Assembly (NCBI GenBank): GCA_051252075.1
Contig: JBPOFU010000123.1
Location: forward strand, 1-7,106
Direction of reading: 5' to 3'
Origin: Oceanococcus sp051252075
GTDB taxonomy: Bacteria > Pseudomonadota > Gammaproteobacteria > Nevskiales > Oceanococcaceae
DNA: 7,106 bases
Shown here: one piece after another, positions 1 through 5,439 of the stretch
Position numbering within the stretch: the stretch's first letter is position 1
How the letters are laid out: each line of letters opens with the position of its first letter
Translations under genes and position numbers: made by a program
Notes under the pieces: model-generated
The model's database searches: none
The model's input: the letters and a program-made list of their open reading frames with translations, nothing else
Told to the model about the DNA's origin: nothing

Positions 1-1
1 T

Positions 2-262
2 GCTGATTGGGTCAAAATATACGCCTCCAGAACCATGTTCATTGCACTAATCATTGGATATTTACTCTACGCAAAGCAATACAAGGCACTGGCCTTTGCT
101 TCAATCATTGGAGTTGTCATGCCCGCTACAGATGCATGGCTCGCAATGCAGGCTCAGGCAGCTGACAAAGTGGTTTTTAAGCATGTTGCGACAGCCATTT
201 TTTTGGTGGTCACTTTTTTTGTACTCAAGGCTGTCATCAAACATCGTGATGGTGCCAAATAA
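2..262 (+). CDS. DUF4267-like small membrane protein, 3' part only
   Basis: The reading frame is open from the left edge to the TAA at 260-262, so 86 residues of the C-terminal part are visible and the true start lies outside the window. An internal ATG at 35 has no ribosome binding site and falls inside a conserved-looking stretch, so I do not take it as the start. Three hydrophobic helices can be seen, at about residues 12-28, 31-47 and 61-80 of the visible part. The pattern Ser-Arg just before the first helix, Pro-x-x-Asp at the end of the second, and a Lys-His pair before the third resembles the DUF4267 family of inner-membrane proteins, which has no established function. The protein ends in a basic tail. 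The family call rests on remembered pattern only. Confidence 0.7.
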   Translation, partial: ADWVKIYASRTMFIALIIGYLLYAKQYKALAFASIIGVVMPATDAWLAMQAQAADKVVFKHVATAIFLVVTFFVLKAVIKHRDGAK

Positions 263-425
263 ACTGCGCTGGTTCGCTGCAGAGTCGTAGTGCGGTGTTT
301 CAAAGGCAGTTTTAGAGAGACCATCGATTGCCCTTCATGGGTGAAAATACTAGGCCTATACATGAGCGTTTCCTCCTCATAATTCAGCATAAATACCTCT
401 GATTTCAGGCGATCTTCAAAACACT
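263..425. other. Intergenic region upstream of the dmeF-like gene
   Basis: This gap of 163 bases contains the 8-bp palindrome TAGGCCTA (351-358). A weak plus-strand promoter can be drawn: TTCATG (334-339), 17 bases, then TATACA (357-362), matching consensus at 3 and 4 of 6 positions. It could serve the downstream transporter gene. On the minus strand, AGGAGG (372-377) lies 8 bases before an ATG at 361-363; see findings. No RcnR/DmeR-type gene and no convincing riboswitch or terminator was seen. Confidence 0.3.
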
Positions 426-1373
426 ATGCATAGCCACAATATCCAGCGCTGGCAGCACGATCACACATTTTCTCAAGACCGCAAAAGGCCGGGAGAATCA
501 CGCACTCTGATCGTAATAGGAATAACCGCGATCATGATGGCTGTGGAATTAACAGCGGGTGTGCTGTTTGGCTCTATGGCGCTGTTGGCGGATGGTTTGC
601 ACATGGCCTCCCACGCAGTTGCTTTGAGCATTACTGCGTTTGCCTATGTGTATGCGCGGCGAAATGCACGCAACCGCCAGTACAGTTTTGGTACCGGCAA
701 AGTGAATGCCTTAGGCGGTTTTACCGGTGCTGTATTGCTGGCCATATTTGCCGTAGCTATGGGCTTTGAAAGCCTGTCGCGGCTGCTCAATCCAGTCGAA
801 ATCGTGTTTAATCAAGCCATTGTTGTCGCCGTGCTTGGTCTCTTGGTCAACGGTGCTTGCGTGTTCATACTTGGGGTGGCGGATCACGGCCATGATCACC
901 ATCATCACGGTCACGATCATTCCGGCCACCACCATGATCACAATCTAAAGTCTGCCTACCTTCATGTTATGGCAGATGCATTGACTTCCGTTCTCGCTAT
1001 TTTTGCCTTACTGGCAGCGAAATATTTTGGGCTCATTTGGATGGACCCCGCTATGGGTATCGTTGGTGCCATTTTGGTGGCGCGATGGTCTTATGGATTA
1101 TTGGTTTCCACAGCGGCGGTGTTACTGGATAGGCAGGCATCTGAGAGTCTTCAAACACAGATTCGACAATGGATTGAAATTGACGACGACACCCAGATTA
1201 CGGATTTGCATGTGTGGTCGATAGGCCCTGCAATCTACTCGGCTCAAATTGCTTTGGTCACTCATCAGCCCCTGGCGCCCGACGAGTACAAAGCTCTGAT
1301 TCCTGAATCGCTGGGTTTGGTACATGTTTCCGTTGAGGTCCATGTGTGCCCAGATCAAGTCTCGGCTGACTAA
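426..1373 (+). CDS. dmeF: DmeF-like cation diffusion facilitator (Co/Ni/Zn efflux)
   Basis: This is a 315-residue inner-membrane divalent-metal/proton antiporter of the CDF family. Residues 1-25 are a short His-containing cytoplasmic tail. Six membrane helices follow from about 28 to 232, and a C-terminal cytoplasmic metal-sensing domain spans about 236-311 with the conserved Asp-Leu-His-Val-Trp at 260-264. Helix 2 carries D56, H59 and H63 in MALLADGLHMASH, and helix 5 carries H180xxxD184; these form the transport site. The cytoplasmic loop between helices 4 and 5 (154-172) is almost entirely His, Asp and Gly. The helix-2 signature, the RQYSFGTGK-like segment (84-92) and the N-terminal HxHxF-like start match DmeF, the Co(II)/Ni(II) exporter, better than ZitB or CzcD. 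The exact metal cannot be read from sequence. The ribosome binding site before 426 is weak. No metal-responsive regulator gene is adjacent. Confidence 0.9.
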   Translation: MHSHNIQRWQHDHTFSQDRKRPGESRTLIVIGITAIMMAVELTAGVLFGSMALLADGLHMASHAVALSITAFAYVYARRNARNRQYSFGTGKVNALGGFTGAVLLAIFAVAMGFESLSRLLNPVEIVFNQAIVVAVLGLLVNGACVFILGVADHGHDHHHHGHDHSGHHHDHNLKSAYLHVMADALTSVLAIFALLAAKYFGLIWMDPAMGIVGAILVARWSYGLLVSTAAVLLDRQASESLQTQIRQWIEIDDDTQITDLHVWSIGPAIYSAQIALVTHQPLAPDEYKALIPESLGLVHVSVEVHVCPDQVSAD

Positions 1374-1439
1374 AACGGTGATTTTGCCAGTGCTTATGCG
1401 GCTACAACTTAGTTGGGAGCTAATGTTTGAGGCAACACG

Positions 1440-1841
1440 ATGAGTGCACGGCTATGGCAAAAATGCATTGGTTACGGGCTGGTTTTGGTCTTGTGTGTCA
1501 GCGCTCTTGCCGCGACCCGTTGGGTTTGGCGTGATATTACTTATTGGTCTAGAAGTCTTACCGTGGCGCATACAGCGGATAATTTGGGGGAATGTGTTGC
1601 CATGGCGGTGGCGGACTGGCCCGCTGTGAAGGTGCCTCCATTTGACCAAGTGATTACGCTGGAATTGCCGGGCCCATACGACGCCTTGGTGAAAAGCACC
1701 GAAACTTCAGGCGTTGCCCGCATTGTTGTATTTGGACACAGTGCGTCGATTGCTAAACTTGGTCCTGAAAATGACAGGCCCGTTCAAGTGCTTCTGAAAA
1801 AGTTAAGTGCTGATATTTCTAAGCAGTGTGGCGATGAATAA
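1440..1841 (+). CDS. Hypothetical membrane-anchored protein
   Basis: I do not recognise this 133-residue protein. The start is supported by GAGG at 1429-1432, 7 bases before the ATG. Residues 8-26 form a hydrophobic helix after a short basic N-terminus (R4, K8), which suggests a signal anchor or uncleaved signal peptide with the rest in the periplasm. The remaining roughly 100 residues look mixed alpha/beta, with two cysteines (C52, C130) that could pair. No lipobox or catalytic motif is seen. The stop codon overlaps the first codons of the downstream acetyltransferase by 8 nt, so the two are probably translated together. It sits 66 nt after the transporter gene and may share its transcript. 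Confidence 0.75.
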   Translation: MSARLWQKCIGYGLVLVLCVSALAATRWVWRDITYWSRSLTVAHTADNLGECVAMAVADWPAVKVPPFDQVITLELPGPYDALVKSTETSGVARIVVFGHSASIAKLGPENDRPVQVLLKKLSADISKQCGDE

Positions 1842-2331
1842 ATTCAACATACGAGCAGCTACGCTGGAGGATGCGGATGAGATTGCGCGTATCTACAACC
1901 ATTACATAGATAACTCGGTTTCAACCTTTGAAGAAGAACGAGTTACGGCTGCGATCATGCGGCTAAGAATGGCAGAGTTACTTGAGCCAACGCGGCCCTG
2001 GCTGGTGGCGGAAGAGGCAGGCCTGGTCCTTGGCTACGCCTATGCAGGCACTTGGAAAGGGCGCAGCGCTTATCGCTACACCGTAGAAACGACGGTTTAT
2101 CTTGATCACCAATGTCCGGGGCGGGGGATAGGGCGAGCGCTATACACGCAACTGCTAACGCAGCTCCGTGCCGCAGGTATGCATATGGCGATAGGCTGTA
2201 TTTCGTTGCCGAACGCAGCCAGCGTTGGTTTGCATGAAAGCCTAGGATTTCAACTTGTGGGAACATTTTCACAAGTTGGTTTTAAGCATGATCGCTGGGT
2301 GGATATTGGCTATTGGCAGCTCGAGCTATAG
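1834..2331 (+). CDS. GNAT N-acetyltransferase, phosphinothricin/MnaT-like
   Basis: This 165-residue cytoplasmic enzyme probably transfers acetyl from acetyl-CoA to the amino group of a small amino-acid-like substrate. I chose the ATG at 1834 because the protein then begins with the standard IRAATLEDADEIARIYNHY opening of the family (from residue 6). An upstream in-frame ATG at 1807 would add nine unrelated residues inside the previous gene. Visible family marks are the S30-T-F segment, E85 in the ETTVYL strand, the pyrophosphate-binding loop GRGIG (96-100), N127, and the H134..LGF motif (137-139) followed by VGFKHDRWVD. The loop residue three before the first motif glycine, usually Arg or Gln, is Pro95 here. 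The start overlaps the preceding gene by 8 nt. The family includes methionine sulfone/sulfoximine and phosphinothricin acetyltransferases; the natural substrate is unknown. Confidence 0.88.
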   Translation: MNKFNIRAATLEDADEIARIYNHYIDNSVSTFEEERVTAAIMRLRMAELLEPTRPWLVAEEAGLVLGYAYAGTWKGRSAYRYTVETTVYLDHQCPGRGIGRALYTQLLTQLRAAGMHMAIGCISLPNAASVGLHESLGFQLVGTFSQVGFKHDRWVDIGYWQLEL

Positions 2332-2373
2332 GGCGGAGATTTTGCTAAGGACTGGTTGAGAAACCGCTTCGAA

Positions 2374-2380
2374 AAGGGAG
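2374..2380 (+). promoter_or_regulatory. Strong ribosome binding site fixing the GFA-protein start
   Basis: AAGGGAG lies 5 bases before the ATG at 2386. It selects this start over a TTG at 2356 that would add ten residues absent from the family fold. Confidence 0.75.
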
Positions 2381-2385
2381 AAAAA

Positions 2386-2781
2386 ATGATCAAAGGGGAA
2401 TGTTTTTGCGGAGCTGTCCATTACCGCATAGCCGGTGCATTGAGCAACGCGCGGGCCTGTCATTGCTCGCGTTGCCGCAAGGCTTTTAGTGGTGCCAGTT
2501 CGGCCTATGCGGAATTGGTAGATCGTGAATCTTTCGCTTGGGTGTCGGGGGCAGCCAATTTGCAGTTCTACTCATCACAAATTGATTGGGGCCTGGCGTT
2601 TTGCAAAACTTGTGGCACGACGCTCTGTGGCACCCACAAAGGACAGGTTCATGGCGTGGCCTTGGGCACTGTGATTGGCGACCCCGGGGTCGAAATCGAA
2701 GCCCATATTTTTGTGGGTTCGAAGGCGCCTTGGGACCACATTGGTGGCACTGCGCCGCAATTTGAAAACTGGCAGAAATGA
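2386..2781 (+). CDS. GFA/CENP-V-fold zinc protein
   Basis: This is a 131-residue single-domain protein of the glutathione-dependent formaldehyde-activating (GFA) family. The zinc ligands are all present: C6xC8 in ECFCGAVHY, C25xC27xxC30 in ACHCSRCRK, and C73xxC76 in CKTCG. The length is normal for the small bacterial members. Founding members were proposed to speed formation of S-hydroxymethylglutathione from formaldehyde and glutathione, but that activity is disputed and most paralogues have no known role, so I do not assign a reaction. It lies 54 nt after the acetyltransferase on the same strand and has its own strong ribosome binding site. No alcohol dehydrogenase class III or S-formylglutathione hydrolase gene is nearby to support a formaldehyde pathway. 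Confidence 0.9.
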   Translation: MIKGECFCGAVHYRIAGALSNARACHCSRCRKAFSGASSAYAELVDRESFAWVSGAANLQFYSSQIDWGLAFCKTCGTTLCGTHKGQVHGVALGTVIGDPGVEIEAHIFVGSKAPWDHIGGTAPQFENWQK

Positions 2782-2848
2782 CGCGTTTGCCCGCGCTCGG
2801 AAATTCAAAGTTAAGCTAAGTTTGTGCTACAGATGGTGGTGTTAGCAG

Positions 2849-2903
2849 TTTATGCTTAGCCAAAAGTCACATTGCGATTGCGATGTGCCGAGCTAAGCGT
2901 AAA
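2849..2903. repeat. Nested inverted repeat upstream of the hydrolase gene
   Basis: The outer arms TTTATGCTTAGC (2849-2860) and GCTAAGCGTAAA (2892-2903) pair over 12 bases with one T-G wobble. Inside them, CACATTGC (2868-2875) and GCGATGTG (2880-2887) pair over 8 bases with one wobble around a GATT loop. The structure ends 16 nt before the hydrolase start codon. No T-run follows it on the plus strand, so it is not a standard terminator for the GFA gene. A two-stem RNA hairpin, a nested operator, or a small palindromic repetitive element are all possible. Confidence 0.6.
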
Positions 2904-2919
2904 CCCTCTGAGCGTCACT

Positions 2920-3660
2920 ATGATATCTATAGAACTTTCCACCCTGCGCGTAAACGGACGGGATATTCGTCTGGAAATCTATCGTCCAGAATCTCAAGAG
3001 CCGGGCCCAGGAATACTGTACTTACACGAGTTGTATGGTCCTCTTGATGTCTACAAGCGGGATGCTCAGGAACTGGCGAAGCAAGGCTATCTGGTGTTTT
3101 TGCCGGATCTCTACAGCGGCGATGCTGCCGCATATTGCGTGCGTGCATTGGTGCCAAAAGTCGCGCGCAACAACGCCGCAGACAACCCATTGTTAAAAGA
3201 AGTGCATGAGCTGTTGGATGCGCTAAAAGCGGATTCGATGTGCAACGAAAAATTGGGCGTGGTTGGTATGTGCTTGACCGGTGGTTACGTCATTCAAGCG
3301 GCCATGCGCGATGATGTGGAAGCGCCGGTGGTGTTTCACCACTCCTTGGGTTTACAGGGCGCAGGTATTCCGATTGTGGAAGAAGAGAACCTCAAGAGCA
3401 TCAAACGCATGCAAGGCCATTGGAGCCGTTTGGACCCGTTTTGCCCGGCAAAAAGGCGAAACCGCCTGCAACAGAAATTAGGTGAACGCTTGGACGCGCA
3501 TATCTACAATATTCCGCATGGATTTCGCTCGGTAGCGCGCAACACGGCAGGAGCACAACAAGCGTGGACCCGAACCTTGGCATTTTTTGAAGAACATTTG
3601 CTCGGCCCAGGCGCACCATCTGGGGCAGCTCACAAGGAATCATCCAACACAAGCTTTTAA
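2920..3660 (+). CDS. Dienelactone hydrolase family alpha/beta hydrolase
   Basis: This is a 246-residue cytoplasmic hydrolase of the carboxymethylenebutenolidase (DLH) family. The catalytic triad is readable: nucleophile C118 in GMCLTGG, D172 in the RLDPFCP segment, and H200 in IPHGF. E37 in LHELYG matches the Glu that holds the resting cysteine in DLH. The core beta strand GILYLH (31-36) and the YLVFLPDLY segment (57-65) are typical. The ATG at 2920 is preceded by a weak GAG (2910-2912). A TTG at 2872 would add 16 residues that run through an inverted repeat, so I reject it. No chlorocatechol or other aromatic-pathway gene is adjacent, so the substrate is unknown and it may be a general ester or lactone hydrolase. 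The last 15 or so residues are Ser/Gly/Ala-rich and probably disordered. It converges with the cyclase gene. Confidence 0.9.
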   Translation: MISIELSTLRVNGRDIRLEIYRPESQEPGPGILYLHELYGPLDVYKRDAQELAKQGYLVFLPDLYSGDAAAYCVRALVPKVARNNAADNPLLKEVHELLDALKADSMCNEKLGVVGMCLTGGYVIQAAMRDDVEAPVVFHHSLGLQGAGIPIVEEENLKSIKRMQGHWSRLDPFCPAKRRNRLQQKLGERLDAHIYNIPHGFRSVARNTAGAQQAWTRTLAFFEEHLLGPGAPSGAAHKESSNTSF

Positions 3661-3726
3661 ATATCTCTAGCAAAGCGGGCGTCGAACGCTGTGGATGAGG
3701 CTTGGATCGCTGCGGTTTAATTCGAC

Positions 3727-4671
3727 TTAGGCGGCTTTTATTTCGAACTTGATTGTGAAGTTCATGTCGGGGTCAGCCTCGAAGGGGCGGCCAAGACACA
3801 GCCTTCCTTTGGATGGCAGCGAGAACGGATGGCCTTTGGGTAGGATTGTTTCTTCTTGCACCCGCTCATCATAGAGCCAGGTGCCATTGCGACTCACATC
3901 CTGAGCAAACCAATGCTTGGAGGCCGATTCAATCAGTAGGTGTTGCGAAGACACGCGAACCTCATGGTCCATGATACAAAGTTGGGCTTCTGGGTCGCGT
4001 CCGATGTTGTATCTGGGTGTCTCTGAGCTTAAGCAGAATTTCATGGAGCGATGTTCTAACCACAACTCAGGTGAGTGTTGCGCTAAATCGCTTAGTTCAT
4101 GTGATGCGGTGGTCGAGAACACGGTTTTTGGAGTGGAATCGCTGCTACGCCAATCGAGTGTCCAGACATCGATTGGACCTAGACCTTTAAGATTGTGAGC
4201 GCCAAACGCTGAGCTAAGGGCTTGTAAATCTGGAGGCAGTTCTCGCGCGTTGGTGGCAGTCAGATAGATTCGACCAGGGGCATTTTCAGTGAGCTTGTGT
4301 AGGCGGGCAGCCACATTAATGGTTTGGCCCAATGCGTCCGGATGCCCCATGGTTTCTCGAAACTCGACTTCGCCGGCGTGCACACCGGCGTACAGCTGCA
4401 GGCCGTTGTCTAGTGCGAGTTGATGTGCTCGTATGGCAACTCGGGCAGCCGATGTCAGCTTAGGCTCTAAGGGGAAGATCACCATGACATCGTCGCCGTA
4501 AGACTTGATGAACTCTCCACCATGAGTTTTTGCATAAGCAACAATATCGGCGAGTAAATTCCTGATTTTCTCGCCAGCGACAATCTCTCCGAGCTGATTT
4601 CGTAGCTCGACTGTGCGCGCAATATCAACGATAAGCACGCCACAATGGCGGGTTACTGACTCCGAGTGCAT
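3727..4671 (-). CDS. Class III adenylate cyclase with C-terminal FHA domain
   Basis: This 314-residue soluble protein has two domains. Residues about 8-172 form a class III nucleotide cyclase. Metal-binding aspartates are D16 (VLIVD16IA) and D60 (KSYGD60D). K56 and D112 occupy the two adenine-recognising positions, and the transition-state residues are N119 and R123 in INVAAR. This makes it a complete ATP cyclase by known rules. Residues about 208-305 form an FHA phosphothreonine-binding domain, with G224-R225, S241xxH244 and DVSRNGT (258-264) in the expected order. A linker rich in Ser and Thr (173-205) joins them. No membrane segment is seen. The ATG at 4671 is the only likely start, because an in-frame TAA lies just two codons upstream; its ribosome binding site is weak. 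It is the third gene of the kinase and sigma factor row, so a phosphorylated partner is plausible. Confidence 0.92.
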   Translation of the reverse strand: MHSESVTRHCGVLIVDIARTVELRNQLGEIVAGEKIRNLLADIVAYAKTHGGEFIKSYGDDVMVIFPLEPKLTSAARVAIRAHQLALDNGLQLYAGVHAGEVEFRETMGHPDALGQTINVAARLHKLTENAPGRIYLTATNARELPPDLQALSSAFGAHNLKGLGPIDVWTLDWRSSDSTPKTVFSTTASHELSDLAQHSPELWLEHRSMKFCLSSETPRYNIGRDPEAQLCIMDHEVRVSSQHLLIESASKHWFAQDVSRNGTWLYDERVQEETILPKGHPFSLPSKGRLCLGRPFEADPDMNFTIKFEIKAA

Positions 4672-4715
4672 CTTGGCTTACTAGTCGTCTCGATTATTGG
4701 GAGTTTCCACTGGGC

Positions 4716-4745
4716 ACTATCCTTGCTTGATAAGAGTGAAGTCAA
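4716..4745 (-). promoter_or_regulatory. Possible sigma-70-type promoter for the cyclase-FHA gene
   Basis: Read on the minus strand, TTGACT (4740-4745, 5 of 6 to the -35 consensus) is followed after 18 bases by GATAGT (4716-4721, 4 of 6 to the -10 consensus). It lies in the 81-nt gap between the sigma and cyclase genes, so the cyclase may be transcribed separately from the sigma factor as well as by read-through. Weak -10, so tentative. Confidence 0.3.
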
Positions 4746-4752
4746 GAGCCGT

Positions 4753-5418
4753 TTAGTTGTCAACGATAATGGAACGTAATGTTGACCATTCTTGCTGGAA
4801 GGTTTGCTGATTCGCACACAGTTGCTCCAGTTCGCAGCGTGTCTGTTCATTTAAACGTTGGCGCAATCGGCGTATTTCTACGGTCAATGTATTGGGTGCT
4901 AGCCCCAATTTCGCTGCGGCTGCCTGTAATCCGCCGTGTTCTGGTTTTTCACGCAGCAATTGCACGAGCTCTAGAAACAGGGGCTCTCGACCACGCTGCT
5001 GGTAGCTTGCACGTAGTTCGGTGAGCGCCTTGTCGACGAGGATGAGTGCGAAGCGTGCATCAAATAGGCGCTCCGCATCCGGAGTTGAATCAGACGGTTC
5101 ATTGGCATCAGACAGCGGTTCATGAAAGCGCCTACGCGATCGTATACGCCCAAGATGACGGCGCATGAGCAACAACAGGAAGCCTCGGAAACTACCGGCC
5201 TCAGCCCGTGCGCGCGCCCACCAGCCATGCTCAAAGCTGGCTGCAAGAAAGGACTGAACGGCATCGTCGGCATCTGCACTACTTAGGCGAGCACGAAAGA
5301 AGGCGGCTATGGCTGGACGGTAATCGCGGGCTAAGTCTGAAAACGCGGCATGACGCAACGTCGGGGTTTCACCGCTACGTTGGATTAGGCTCCATTGAGT
5401 TTCTGGGAATACTGCCAT
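4753..5418 (-). CDS. ECF-type RNA polymerase sigma factor, kinase-linked
   Basis: This 221-residue protein redirects RNA polymerase to specific promoters. It opens with FPETQWSLI (4-12), a signature I associate with ECF-like sigma factors encoded beside Ser/Thr kinases. Region 2 covers about 27-97, with the core-binding acidic DADD at 49-52, then VQSFLAA and the promoter-melting/-10 part ending in a basic IRSRRR stretch (92-97). A Pro/Ser/Asp-rich linker spans about 99-115. Region 4 is about 145-195, with the DNA-binding helix-turn-helix at 165-190 (LQAAAAKLGLAPNT then EIRRLRQRL). A C-terminal helix (196-217) extends beyond ordinary ECF length. The start has AGGA (5428-5431) 9 bases upstream. 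It lies 21 nt after the kinase gene, which suggests cotranscription. No anti-sigma gene is present in the window. Confidence 0.88.
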   Translation of the reverse strand: MAVFPETQWSLIQRSGETPTLRHAAFSDLARDYRPAIAAFFRARLSSADADDAVQSFLAASFEHGWWARARAEAGSFRGFLLLLMRRHLGRIRSRRRFHEPLSDANEPSDSTPDAERLFDARFALILVDKALTELRASYQQRGREPLFLELVQLLREKPEHGGLQAAAAKLGLAPNTLTVEIRRLRQRLNEQTRCELEQLCANQQTFQQEWSTLRSIIVDN

Positions 5419-5427
5419 GTCACCGTT

Positions 5428-5431
5428 TCCT
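5428..5431 (-). promoter_or_regulatory. Ribosome binding site of the sigma factor gene
   Basis: AGGA on the minus strand lies 9 bases before the ATG at 5418, inside the 21-nt gap after the kinase stop codon. The gap is too short for a separate promoter within it, which supports kinase-sigma cotranscription. Confidence 0.6.
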
Positions 5432-5439
5432 GATCAGCC

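Noticed and set aside
1401..1420. Palindrome CAACTTAGTTG (1405-1415) as a terminator after the transporter gene
   Set aside because: The perfect palindrome leaves a one-base centre and has no following T-run, so it cannot form a normal terminator hairpin. It could be an operator, but nothing else supports that.
2351..2366. Small GGTT-GAGA-AACC hairpin between the acetyltransferase and GFA genes
   Set aside because: A four-base stem is expected by chance and no T-run follows.
2782..2919. Possible integron attC site, because GTTAAGC (2810-2816) fits GTTRRRY and the upstream genes (GNAT, GFA) are typical cassette cargo
   Set aside because: No matching RYYYAAC partner follows the GFA stop codon, no similar sites lie after the other genes, and two neighbouring genes overlap, which is unlike a cassette array.
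2872..2919. TTG start at 2872 for the hydrolase, adding 16 residues
   Set aside because: The extra residues are encoded by inverted-repeat DNA and the family fold begins at the ATG at 2920.
3661..3726. Bidirectional terminator between the convergent hydrolase and cyclase genes
   Set aside because: Only a 4-bp AGCG/CGCT pairing was found and there is no T-run on either strand.
4653..4850. Minus-strand 65-codon frame spanning the sigma-cyclase gap
   Set aside because: It overlaps the ends of both real genes in another frame, has low-complexity-like composition and no family resemblance.
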